This document shows positions 1-7,202 of a stretch of DNA of 64,000 nt, one piece after another (positions within the stretch are counted from its first letter, which is position 1; each line of letters begins with the position of its first letter). The translations under genes and the position numbers were made by a program. Origin of the DNA: Bordetella parapertussis. Lineage in GTDB: Bacteria > Pseudomonadota > Gammaproteobacteria > Burkholderiales > SG8-41. Location of the stretch: NCBI GenBank assembly GCA_945906815.1, contig CAMDRT010000017.1, positions 21,153 to 85,152 of the forward strand, written 5' to 3'. Under the pieces are notes generated by a model. The model was not told where the DNA came from. It worked only from the letters and a program-made list of their open reading frames with translations, and ran no database searches.

Positions 1-570
1 GTGCCGGTGAAATCGATCGGCGATTTGATCGGGCTGGCAAAGGCTAAGCCTGACTACCTGGTGCTGGCATCGGCAGGCAGCGGTTCTACCGGACACCTTT
101 GTCTTGAGTTGTTCAAAAAACTATCGGCGACAAAAATTTTACATGTGCCTTACAAAGGCGCTGCGCCCTCGATGATCGATTTGATTGCCGGGCAGACGCA
201 ACTTTCTTTTCTTGCGTGGAGCACCGCCAGTGCCTTCGTCCACAGCGGCAAGCTGCGCGCACTGGGCGTGACCTCGGCAAAGCGGGCAGCGGTGTTACCC
301 GATTTACCGGCAATTTCCGAAACCCTGGCGGGTTACGACATTGTGAATTGGTATGCTATGGCAGGGCCAAAGGGTATGCAAAAACAAATACTTGCAAAGG
401 TTCATGCGGACATACTGCGCGCCCTAGCAGCCGCCGATCTGCGTCAGGCTTTCGAGAAAGAGGGCATCGAAATCATCGGCAGTTCTCCGCAGGCGTTGGG
501 CGACTACCTCAACAACGAGTTGGTGAAGTGGGGCGGTCTGGTGAAAAGCGCCGGTTTGAAAATCGACTGA
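1..570 (+). CDS. Bug/TctC family periplasmic solute receptor, C-terminal part (5' end outside window)
   Basis: The reading frame is open from the first base, so this is the last 189 codons of a protein usually about 320 residues long. The motif HVPYKGAAP near residue 43 and the C-terminal pattern ending KSAGLKID are typical of the Bug receptors, which bind carboxylates in the periplasm for tripartite tricarboxylate transporters. The apparent GTG at base 1 is an internal codon (the segment corresponds to mid-domain 2), not a start. Its ligand cannot be read from the sequence. No TctA or TctB gene lies downstream; the next gene is convergent. Confidence 0.9.
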   Translation: MPVKSIGDLIGLAKAKPDYLVLASAGSGSTGHLCLELFKKLSATKILHVPYKGAAPSMIDLIAGQTQLSFLAWSTASAFVHSGKLRALGVTSAKRAAVLPDLPAISETLAGYDIVNWYAMAGPKGMQKQILAKVHADILRALAAADLRQAFEKEGIEIIGSSPQALGDYLNNELVKWGGLVKSAGLKID

Positions 571-608
571 GCGTCTCGTGCTGCCGCAAGTGGGTGTTAG
601 ATCTTGGT

Positions 609-1286
609 TTATTGCGGTGCTTTATCGCTGCCTGCGCTTTGCCGAAACCAGGTGCGGATTTCGTTCAGCTTTTTTTCAAGGGATAAACCGGCCATCATAT
701 TGCGTGTGTGCAGCACCATCAGCGCGTTGATGCCGGCATCGTTCTGTGTCGCGCGTGTTATGCGTTTCGCGAACGCCTCGTTGAGCCTGTGGAAATCCGC
801 GAAAAATCCAGTAAGCTCTTGCAGGCCGGGCGTGGTCCCGCGCAGATAGCAGTCGAAAAGATGCATGGTGGCTATGCGATACACCAGCTCGGTATCGGTG
901 GTGAACGGCAGATGCATGCGCGCCAGGGGCCGCATACGGCTCAGTATCGGACAAGCGCTGGTGGCGAGGATAAGTCCCATCAGCGCACTCAGCGCGGTTT
1001 GGGTATCGGTGCGTTTATGCACTTCGTACTGCGCGTTGACGACGCGCACCTCAACATTGTCATAGGAGGCCAGCGCGGAAAATCGCTTGAGCACTGGTAC
1101 CAGGTCTGCCGCAGCCGGACAGCGTGCGCCAGGACTGCTGGCCAATGGGCAGTGCCCGCACTTATCGGTGTCGAGCAGTGTCCAGTCCGGCAACGCGCCG
1201 CCTGGCGCAGGACGCTCAAAATCGACGCCGAAGCGATGCTCTACTCCAGACTCAAGGCGGAAAAAATAGGTGATGGTATGGTTCAT
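609..1286 (-). CDS. Conserved hypothetical protein with a Cys cluster
   Basis: I do not recognise this family with certainty. The protein has 225 residues from the chosen ATG; an ATG ten codons upstream (1316) is also possible, but neither has a clear ribosome binding site. The chosen start puts a beta-strand-like segment (MNHTITYFFRLESG) at the N-terminus. A cluster CGHCPLASSPGARCP at about residues 43-57 could bind a metal or form disulfides. The rest looks alpha-helical and soluble, with no signal peptide or membrane segment. It lies 49 bp downstream of the MaoC-like gene on the same strand and may be cotranscribed with it. Confidence 0.6.
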   Translation of the reverse strand: MNHTITYFFRLESGVEHRFGVDFERPAPGGALPDWTLLDTDKCGHCPLASSPGARCPAAADLVPVLKRFSALASYDNVEVRVVNAQYEVHKRTDTQTALSALMGLILATSACPILSRMRPLARMHLPFTTDTELVYRIATMHLFDCYLRGTTPGLQELTGFFADFHRLNEAFAKRITRATQNDAGINALMVLHTRNMMAGLSLEKKLNEIRTWFRQSAGSDKAPQ

Positions 1287-1335
1287 GAGGTGCCGGTGTC
1301 CCGCCCCGTGGCGCATGACCTGGTTGTCTATCTGT

Positions 1336-2193
1336 TTAAATAATCTGCGCCCGCCCGTTGTTCAGTACCGTGACCCCGCGCGCCGGCACCGTCGCGCGGA
1401 ACGTCACCACCTTGCCGTCCATCCACATTTCCGTGCGTATGGTTTCGCCCGGATACACGGGTGACGAAAACCGGCCTTCCATGCTTCTGAATTTCGACGC
1501 GTCGTAAGCGCAGCAGGTTTTCAGCAGCGCGTGACCGGCGACGCTGAAAGTGGCGCGGCCATGCAGTATCGGCGCTTTGTATCCGGCATTAGCTGCATAC
1601 GCCGGTTCGGCGTGCAGCGGGTTGTAGTCGCCCGATAAGCGATAGATCAATGCGGCCTGAGGCAACGTCGGCAGATCGCACACCTGATCCGGTGCACGTT
1701 CGGGTATCGGATGCAGCGGCTTCTGCGGACCGGAGGGTCCGCCAAAACCGCCGTCCTTGCGGCAGAAGGTGGTGGAGGTCAAAGTGCAGATGAGGTCACC
1801 GCAGGCTTTGTCGCGCACCTCACATTCGGTCAGCACCAGCGCGCCTTTGTCCGCGCCTTTGTCGAGCACCGCAACCACGCGCGTCTTGCCGGTGATTACG
1901 CCGTCGACCGGCAGCGGCTGGTGGATGACGAAGCCCTGCTCACCATGCACCACGTGGCTGCGCGTGATGCCGGTGCTGGCGCTGGCATGCCACGGGCCGG
2001 GTGAGGCGAGAACGGTCGCCATCGTCGGCAGCGCCTGCAGAGTTTTTTCATACACATACTGCAACTGCTGCTCGTCCATGGGATCGGCGCCGAGGCCCAC
2101 ACCCAGTGCGTAGAGCATGGTATCGCGCTGAGTGAGCGTTTGTTCCACCAGGGGGATATCGTGTTGAAGCAGCTTTTCGTATTGAATGGCCAC
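1336..2193 (-). CDS. MaoC-like (R)-specific enoyl-CoA hydratase
   Basis: This 285-residue protein has the double hot-dog arrangement of hydratase 2 enzymes such as the hydratase unit of peroxisomal multifunctional enzyme 2. The catalytic signature YRLSGDYNPLHAEP sits at residues 184-197, with the Asp189/His194 pair expected to activate water for hydration of trans-2-enoyl-CoA to the (R)-3-hydroxyacyl-CoA. The N-terminal half is the degenerate, substrate-binding hot-dog fold. The start is GTG, supported by an AAGGA about 7 bases upstream. It is probably cytosolic and used in fatty acid or side-chain beta-oxidation; the precise acyl chain cannot be told. Confidence 0.88.
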   Translation of the reverse strand: MAIQYEKLLQHDIPLVEQTLTQRDTMLYALGVGLGADPMDEQQLQYVYEKTLQALPTMATVLASPGPWHASASTGITRSHVVHGEQGFVIHQPLPVDGVITGKTRVVAVLDKGADKGALVLTECEVRDKACGDLICTLTSTTFCRKDGGFGGPSGPQKPLHPIPERAPDQVCDLPTLPQAALIYRLSGDYNPLHAEPAYAANAGYKAPILHGRATFSVAGHALLKTCCAYDASKFRSMEGRFSSPVYPGETIRTEMWMDGKVVTFRATVPARGVTVLNNGRAQII

Positions 2194-2547
2194 GGCGAGT
2201 CCTTGCGGTTAGGGTTGGGGAGAGGCGCAAGCACGATGTGACAAAGCGGGCAATCGCGCACCACCCCAAAAGTTCGAGAGTTATACTATCACAGCACTAT
2301 CAACATTCTTCAGGGAGAGGCCCGTGATCAAGCAGTGCCACCCCGAACAGCCCGGCCAGTTTGAGTTGAGCTCAGCGGAGTACGTGTTGGGGCAGTTGTA
2401 GTCCGGATGCAACGTAGTGTAATCCGGGAGTCGCGATGCCCAAGATGACAGGCGCACGGCTGTTTGCCGAGATGATGTGCGATAGCGCCGCATCCCTGGA
2501 CAGCGAGCGGAGGCGATTTCCACTCGTATCAGAAAACGGGGGGTAGA
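2194..2547. other. Intergenic region between divergent genes
   Basis: This 354 bp gap separates the MaoC-like gene (minus) from a plus-strand hypothetical gene, so promoters for both should lie here. It contains a palindromic repeat at 2401-2430. Open frames crossing it have no recognisable protein content. No RNA gene was seen. Confidence 0.6.
2401..2430. repeat. Palindromic intergenic repeat (REP-like)
   Basis: CCGGAT at 2403-2408 pairs with ATCCGG at 2422-2427 around a 13-base centre. The wording of the element (GTCCGGATGCAACG...) matches a type of short palindrome scattered between genes in many proteobacteria. Whether it is repeated elsewhere in this genome cannot be seen from the window. 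Confidence 0.5.
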
Positions 2548-3384
2548 TTGGAAAGTAAGTTGGCAAGTAAGTTGGCAACTGGGATGACAACTGGGCTGAC
2601 AACCAGGAAGGCCCGGTTCGCGCAAGGTCCGGATTGCGCTTACTGGATATCCTGGTTCAATCTGCCGCAAGCCGCCGGTGGTGCGCCACCGCATGAAGTT
2701 TTGGACTGGGCGTATGCGTCTTATGTGCCGCGAGTACTCAAGCGCGAAGGCGTCTTGTGGGGCGCACTGTATGCCTCGGAACCCAGTGGCAGTTTCACGC
2801 CGTTGGGCGGTGGCGGGCGCATCAGTCACAAAAAACATCCACGCGGCGTTCCTGCCGGCGACCGTTACATCATGATGTTCGGCGCGCAAAATGTTTATGC
2901 ACTGGCCAATCCGACGCCTGATGAGTACCACGCGAAGCTCAACCAGACAGACCGGAAAATGCTTGCGCTGCGCAGCGACGAACGCCATAACCTAATGCTC
3001 GAAGAAGGGCGCGTGGAAGGGCCGGGCCTCGCGCACAACCAGCCACTGATGGCGCCGGCACCGGTGATCCAGCTCGGCAGCTTTAACGCCGGCACATGGC
3101 GCGATGAGGCAGAAATGGCGGCGTGGTATGCGCGCTGGCGCCTGCCGTCGTTGACGAAACTGCCGGGCTGCGTGCGCGTGCGCAAACTGATTTCGGTGGC
3201 AGGCTGGGCCAAGCACGCGTGTCTTTATGAATTCACTACACTGCAGGCGCGCGAGCAACACTTCGTGCATTACGAAAAGCGCACCCCGAAAATGGTGCAA
3301 TGGTCTACCGACGTGGTGCGCGACACGCTGCATGCGCCGGGTTCAGCCAATGTCGCGAGCAGAATTTTTTATATCATAAAATAA
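2548..3384 (+). CDS. Hypothetical protein, probable tandem dimeric alpha-beta barrel (EthD/ABM-like)
   Basis: The 278-residue protein appears to hold two ferredoxin-like halves: one around residues 30-75 (WISWFNLPQ and APPHEVLDWAYASYVPRV) and a second around 185-245 (GTWRDEAEMAAWYARWRLP and WAKHACLYEF). Such pairs occur in EthD-like and antibiotic-monooxygenase-like proteins, but I see no catalytic signature and give no function. The start is uncertain: a TTG at 2548 follows a G-rich stretch, and an ATG at 2584 is the alternative. The first 18 codons are built from a 12-bp tandem repeat, so the true N-terminus may begin after it. There is no signal peptide. Confidence 0.6.
   Translation: MESKLASKLATGMTTGLTTRKARFAQGPDCAYWISWFNLPQAAGGAPPHEVLDWAYASYVPRVLKREGVLWGALYASEPSGSFTPLGGGGRISHKKHPRGVPAGDRYIMMFGAQNVYALANPTPDEYHAKLNQTDRKMLALRSDERHNLMLEEGRVEGPGLAHNQPLMAPAPVIQLGSFNAGTWRDEAEMAAWYARWRLPSLTKLPGCVRVRKLISVAGWAKHACLYEFTTLQAREQHFVHYEKRTPKMVQWSTDVVRDTLHAPGSANVASRIFYIIK
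2555..2602 (+). repeat. Four 12-bp tandem repeats at the 5' end of a gene
   Basis: GTAAGTTGGCAA occurs twice in succession (2555-2566, 2567-2578), followed by CTGGGATGACAA and CTGGGCTGACAA (2579-2602). The unit is a multiple of three, so changes in copy number would lengthen or shorten the N-terminus (SKLA-SKLA-TGMT-TGLT) without a frameshift. Confidence 0.75.
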
Positions 3385-3396
3385 AAAGTGTGAGGT

Positions 3397-4383
3397 TTAC
3401 TCCACCTTAATTCCCGCTGCCTTTACCACCTTGAGGTTCTGTGCGACCTCGTTGCGGATGAAGGCGTCAAATTCCTCCGCTGTGCTGGGGGCCGGATCCA
3501 GTCCTTGCTGCATGAACGCCTGTTTCATCTCCGGCATATTGACAATTTGCACGAGGGCCGAATTCAGGCGCGTAATGATTTCTCGTGGTACGTTGGCGGG
3601 TGCGATCACGCCGTACCAGCCGGTGCGTTCATAACCCGGCACGCCGGATTCATTGAGGGTGGGCATCGTAGGCGCGAGCGGCGTGCGTTGCAGGGTGGTG
3701 ACCGCGAGCGCTCTGATGCGTCCTGCGGCGAGCAGGGGTAGCGACGCCGGGATACTCGCGAAGATCATGTCCACTTCGCCACTGGCAGTGGCGATTACGC
3801 CCTCGGAGGTGCCTTTGTAGGGCACGTGAACGATGTTGACCCTGGTCATTGAATTGAATAACGCGTTCGCCAGGTGTGCTGAACTGCCTATGCCGGAGGT
3901 TGCGTAGTTGAGTTTGCCAGGGCTGCTGCGCGCCAGCACCACGAATGCCTTTACGCTGCGCGCCGGCACCGACGGATGCACCACCAGAAACCAGGGGCCG
4001 TACACGATGCGCGCGACCGGCGCAAAATCGCGTTCCAGCTGGTACGGCAACTTGCGGCGCAGTGCCGGTTGCACGGCATCTGCGGCGGGCATCAACAGCA
4101 GTGTGTAACCGTCGGGCGGTGATTTAGCGACAGCGTCGGTGGCCAGCATACCCCCGGCACCCCCGCGATTTTCGACAATGATGTGCTGTCCCAGCCATTC
4201 TGACAACTTAGGTGCAAGCAGGCGCGCCGTCACATCGGCCGCGCCGCCGGCGGCAAAGCCGACCACGATTTTGATCGGCTTGGCGGGATAGGCCTGTCCT
4301 GCGCCGGTCGAAAGCGGCTGCGCCATCGCGGCACTGATGAGGACGCTGGCGCCGAGTAAGCCTGTTAAAACAGTCATCTGCAT
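3397..4383 (-). CDS. Bug/TctC family periplasmic solute receptor
   Basis: A complete receptor of 328 residues. The start at 4383 was chosen over an ATG six codons upstream because AGGGA lies about 8 bases before it. An export signal follows (MTVLTGLLGASVLISAAMAQ). Family marks are YPAKPIKIVVGFAAGG, VENRGGAGG, PPDGYTLL and HVPYKGTSEG, and the protein ends KAAGIKVE. Bug proteins capture organic acids in the periplasm; the ligand here is unknown. The gene is convergent with the hypothetical gene ending at 3384 and stands alone, without transporter membrane subunits. Confidence 0.93.
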   Translation of the reverse strand: MQMTVLTGLLGASVLISAAMAQPLSTGAGQAYPAKPIKIVVGFAAGGAADVTARLLAPKLSEWLGQHIIVENRGGAGGMLATDAVAKSPPDGYTLLLMPAADAVQPALRRKLPYQLERDFAPVARIVYGPWFLVVHPSVPARSVKAFVVLARSSPGKLNYATSGIGSSAHLANALFNSMTRVNIVHVPYKGTSEGVIATASGEVDMIFASIPASLPLLAAGRIRALAVTTLQRTPLAPTMPTLNESGVPGYERTGWYGVIAPANVPREIITRLNSALVQIVNMPEMKQAFMQQGLDPAPSTAEEFDAFIRNEVAQNLKVVKAAGIKVE

Positions 4384-4486
4384 GCGGTGTTCCCTTTGCA
4401 TCGGCAGCGAACGTTACACGTTTTGCGATGCCTGTGCTTGCGGTGTATGCTCGAAAATAAATCAACGACAGAACTGAGGGTGCATA

Positions 4487-5059
4487 GTGGCGCAACCCTT
4501 GTGTAAGCTCGTTTTAAGTTTTTTGATGGGCGTGGCGATGATCTCGCACAGCGCGGATTTCAGGTATGAAAACACACCACAGAATCTGAAAGCGCTGTTC
4601 GAGCGTGTGCATCATGAGGTGCATGTCAAGAAAGATGCGAAACAAGCTGCGGCGCTTTTCGGCGCGCTGCTGCCGGACGAGGCGCGCGCGAAGAAAGCGC
4701 TCAAGGACAATATCGCGCCCGACACCCTGCAGCCGATTCTGAATATGCACCAGAAGCTCAGCGGCAGCATCACGCCGCAGGGCGTGATCAAAGTGGCGCG
4801 CGCCACGCAGAAAGAAGTGCGGGTGCAGGGCGCGAACACCGAGGACATCATTCGCTATCGCGAGGGGTCCGTCGCGTTCCAGGCGTTTCCCGACGGTGCC
4901 AAGCGTGTCGCCGCGGAGGCGCTACGGGCGGGCACGATTTTTTATGAAGTCGAGTATCTTGAGCCGGGCAAATCCGCAGGCATGAAATACCACTTGCTCT
5001 ACTGGGATGGCAAGCAGTGGTCGATGCTGGGTCCGGTGTGGCGGGTGTTGAAGCAGTAG
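4487..5059 (+). CDS. Hypothetical secreted protein
   Basis: The 190-residue product starts at GTG. Residues 1-23 (LCKLVLSFLMGVAMISHSAD) look like a signal peptide, so it is probably periplasmic. The mature part has a helical, Lys/Ala-rich first half and a beta-rich second half (GTIFYEVEYLEPGK, MKYHLLYWDGKQWSMLGPVWR) resembling a small NTF2-like or lipocalin-like fold, although no family was identified. It diverges from the neighbouring Bug gene by about 100 bp and is followed by the cupin pair after a 194 bp gap. No catalytic residues stand out. Confidence 0.65.
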   Translation: MAQPLCKLVLSFLMGVAMISHSADFRYENTPQNLKALFERVHHEVHVKKDAKQAAALFGALLPDEARAKKALKDNIAPDTLQPILNMHQKLSGSITPQGVIKVARATQKEVRVQGANTEDIIRYREGSVAFQAFPDGAKRVAAEALRAGTIFYEVEYLEPGKSAGMKYHLLYWDGKQWSMLGPVWRVLKQ

Positions 5060-5253
5060 GCGCTAGATTTCAAGTTGTATGGAAAGAGTGCGTTTGTTAG
5101 CATCGCACGCAAACGCAGGATGCGATAGCCGCACGCTGGCGAAACAGCGAGAGCGTAGCGGCGGAAGGGCGCGCCTGACCCACCCTACAAAAATGCGTGT
5201 TCATCTGTGGCAAAAGATTTTTGATTTTACCGACTCAACGGAGATATCCAAGC

Positions 5254-5832
5254 ATGGCTGAAGGCGTCAAACCGATCCGGCGCGTGGTGACCGGTAACGA
5301 TGCGCAGGGGCGTTCGAAGGTGTTGTTCGACAGCGCCGCACCCAACGTCAATGCCAACGCCTTCAAAAAGGGCACGGGCATGACAGATATCTGGGTGTTT
5401 CACGAATGCCCGGCAATTATTTCCGGTGAAAAAGACTACGGCAATCTGCCATTTCACTTTGAGCCGCCAGCCCAGGGCGGGCAACTGCGTATCGTGCAGT
5501 CGGATGCCAAGCCTGCGGATTACGCTGCTGCGAACGATACGTTTATCACGCCGGCGCATGCACCGAAAAAAACACCCGGCGGCACCTGGGAGCGCGGCAA
5601 TCAAAATCTCTACACCACGCGCACGCATAAATCCGAAACCATCGATTACGGTATTGTCCTCAATGGCGAACGCACCCTGATCCTTGACGACGGTGAGTAC
5701 CACCTGAAGGCCGGTGACTGCGTGATTCAGTTGGCGAGCTGGCATGCGTGGCGCAATGTTGACGCGGGTTTGATGGCGTTTGTGTTCGTTGCTGCATCTT
5801 TCGCAAATGCGTCTGAGGAAGGGAAACCATAG
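5254..5832 (+). CDS. Cupin-domain protein (first of a tandem pair)
   Basis: A 192-residue protein with one cupin barrel in its C-terminal half: HKSETIDYGIVLNGE (about residues 128-142) is motif 1, and LKAGDCVIQLASWHAW (about 153-168) is motif 2. His and Glu positions of motif 1 and the His of motif 2 remain, so a metal site is possible. The ATG at 5254 is preferred over an upstream ATG at 5197 because a GGAGA site lies 9 bases before it. The N-terminal region (PIRRVVTGNDAQGRSKVLFD) is shared with the next gene, marking the two as paralogues. Function is unknown; such proteins often occur in aromatic and organic-acid catabolic loci. Confidence 0.8.
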   Translation: MAEGVKPIRRVVTGNDAQGRSKVLFDSAAPNVNANAFKKGTGMTDIWVFHECPAIISGEKDYGNLPFHFEPPAQGGQLRIVQSDAKPADYAAANDTFITPAHAPKKTPGGTWERGNQNLYTTRTHKSETIDYGIVLNGERTLILDDGEYHLKAGDCVIQLASWHAWRNVDAGLMAFVFVAASFANASEEGKP

Positions 5833-5834
5833 CC

Positions 5835-6380
5835 ATGGCCAACGACATCAAATCGCTGCGCCGCATCGTCGTTCGCGACCATAGTGACGGCGGAAAATCA
5901 CGCGCGCTGTGCGATGCACCATCGCCCGACGTGCGTCTTGATCCGGCGCGCCCTGGATTCGCGGCGACGCGCATGTGGGTGACCGACGCCACGCCCGCGC
6001 GCATCCACAACGAAACGCTCAACCTGCCGCACACCCTGGAGCCGCCCAAGGCGGGATCGCTGTGCCGCTACCTGCAAATACCACCGGACGCCGCGTGGCA
6101 AGGCAAGGTGGGATTGCAACAAGTGCAGGCGTACTTTGCAGCAATGGGATCCCCCGCTGCAAGCACGTATTCGGGTAGCGCGCCACATCCCTATATGCAG
6201 AAAACGCGCAGCCTGGATTTCGCGCTGATTATCGCAGGCGAAGTGACGCTGGTGCTTGATCTTGAAGAAGTGCATCTTGCAGCCGGTGACACTGTGGTGC
6301 TGCGAGGCGCCAATCATGCGTGGAGCAATCGTTCGGATAAACCGTGCATCATAGCGATGTCGATGCACGATGCGGCGTAG
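5835..6380 (+). CDS. Cupin-domain protein (second of a tandem pair)
   Basis: The 181-residue protein begins 2 bp after the previous gene, with GGAAGGGAAA as ribosome binding site, so the two are cotranscribed and probably translationally coupled. The N-terminus (LRRIVVRDHSDGGKSRALCD) and the cupin core (LDFALIIAGEVTLVLD, LAAGDTVVLRGANHAW) parallel those of its neighbour. In motif 1 the usual His residues are replaced (KTRSLDFALI), so this copy may bind metal poorly or not at all. The pair could form a heterodimer, or one member could have been repurposed for ligand sensing; this is inference only. Confidence 0.78.
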   Translation: MANDIKSLRRIVVRDHSDGGKSRALCDAPSPDVRLDPARPGFAATRMWVTDATPARIHNETLNLPHTLEPPKAGSLCRYLQIPPDAAWQGKVGLQQVQAYFAAMGSPAASTYSGSAPHPYMQKTRSLDFALIIAGEVTLVLDLEEVHLAAGDTVVLRGANHAWSNRSDKPCIIAMSMHDAA

Positions 6381-6422
6381 CAGATTTCGGCTGCGCGGAA
6401 ATGACCTGTTGCGCGCAATCCA

Positions 6423-6863
6423 TCATGAATGCAACACCGTCACATGCTTGTTGCGTTCGTGCGTGTTCGCCAGCAGATGCTCGACACCCGCGTCGAACGT
6501 AATCAGCTTCATGCCGTTGCGGATGGCGGCGGTCAGCAGCCATGCATCGGTGATTTGCCGATGTCCGAGGATGCCGCCTGTGCAGGCAGCCCAAACATCG
6601 GCAAAGCCGAAATCCAGTGCCACCAGGCGGTGTTTGGGGTGAGCGGTATTACGTAATAACAGTTCCGCCACTTCGCCGATGGCAATTGAGCGGCCTGAAA
6701 ACGCCGGTTGGGAGACGATTCGAACGAAAGCGGACTGCGTGAACGCCGTGCTTGCCCATCCGGCGCGGGCATGTTGGCTGAACCATTTGAGCATGCGCGG
6801 GTGGTGCTCGTGCGTGGGCCAGCCCAGTGCGATCAAGGCGTTGGCGTCAAGCAGATGGCTCAC
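6423..6863 (-). CDS. PIN-domain toxin (VapC-like)
   Basis: This 146-residue protein has the PIN ribonuclease layout: MSHLLDANALIAL with Asp6, ITDAWLLTAAIRNG with the third acidic residue, and ITFDAGVEHLL with the fourth. In close relatives the second acidic residue sits in a T-E-x-x-F-x-R context; here the sequence is FTQSAFVRIV, so Gln43 replaces Glu. The gene overlaps the upstream antitoxin gene by 4 bp (ATGA), the usual arrangement for a type II toxin-antitoxin pair. Activity would be Mg2+-dependent RNA cleavage, perhaps weakened by the substitution. Confidence 0.85.
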   Translation of the reverse strand: MSHLLDANALIALGWPTHEHHPRMLKWFSQHARAGWASTAFTQSAFVRIVSQPAFSGRSIAIGEVAELLLRNTAHPKHRLVALDFGFADVWAACTGGILGHRQITDAWLLTAAIRNGMKLITFDAGVEHLLANTHERNKHVTVLHS

Positions 6864-7087
6864 GCAGACTCGTCCAGCATCTGCTGCACTTGCCGTGCCG
6901 TTACGCGCGGGGTGTTCGGGGGCAGGTCAAATATCCACACGCCACTCACTTGTTTGATCGGCAGCTTCTGCGCACTACCCCGGAGTATCAGTTCCGACAC
7001 GGCCTGCCCCAACTTAAGTGCTCGCGCCTGAGCGTAGGCCTTAGCCGCAGCAAACGCATCGTCCTCAATGCTGATGGTGGTTCGCAT
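6860..7087 (-). CDS. Ribbon-helix-helix antitoxin partner of the PIN toxin
   Basis: The 75-residue protein begins MRTTISIEDDAFAAAKAYA, a ribbon-helix-helix DNA-binding start typical of VapB-type antitoxins, and ends in an Arg/Gln-rich tail (TPRVTARQVQQMLDESA) that would wrap the toxin. The open frame extends far upstream, but the homology starts at this ATG (7087). It precedes and overlaps the toxin gene by 4 bp and probably autoregulates the pair from the 115 bp region upstream. Confidence 0.82.
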   Translation of the reverse strand: MRTTISIEDDAFAAAKAYAQARALKLGQAVSELILRGSAQKLPIKQVSGVWIFDLPPNTPRVTARQVQQMLDESA

Positions 7088-7202
7088 AATTGATGCCGTT
7101 TTGTTTAAGTGATGCAGTTTATACAAAAGTGCATCAACCGTCAAAGCAGAGCAGGAGCATGCTCGTGGCTGACTTCGGGCGGGAGCCCTTCTGCGTTCCG
7201 AC

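Noticed and set aside
2281..2988. 235-codon minus-strand open frame over the intergenic region and the next gene
   Set aside because: It is rich in Arg, Ser and Pro with no domain, and it runs antisense to a better plus-strand gene.
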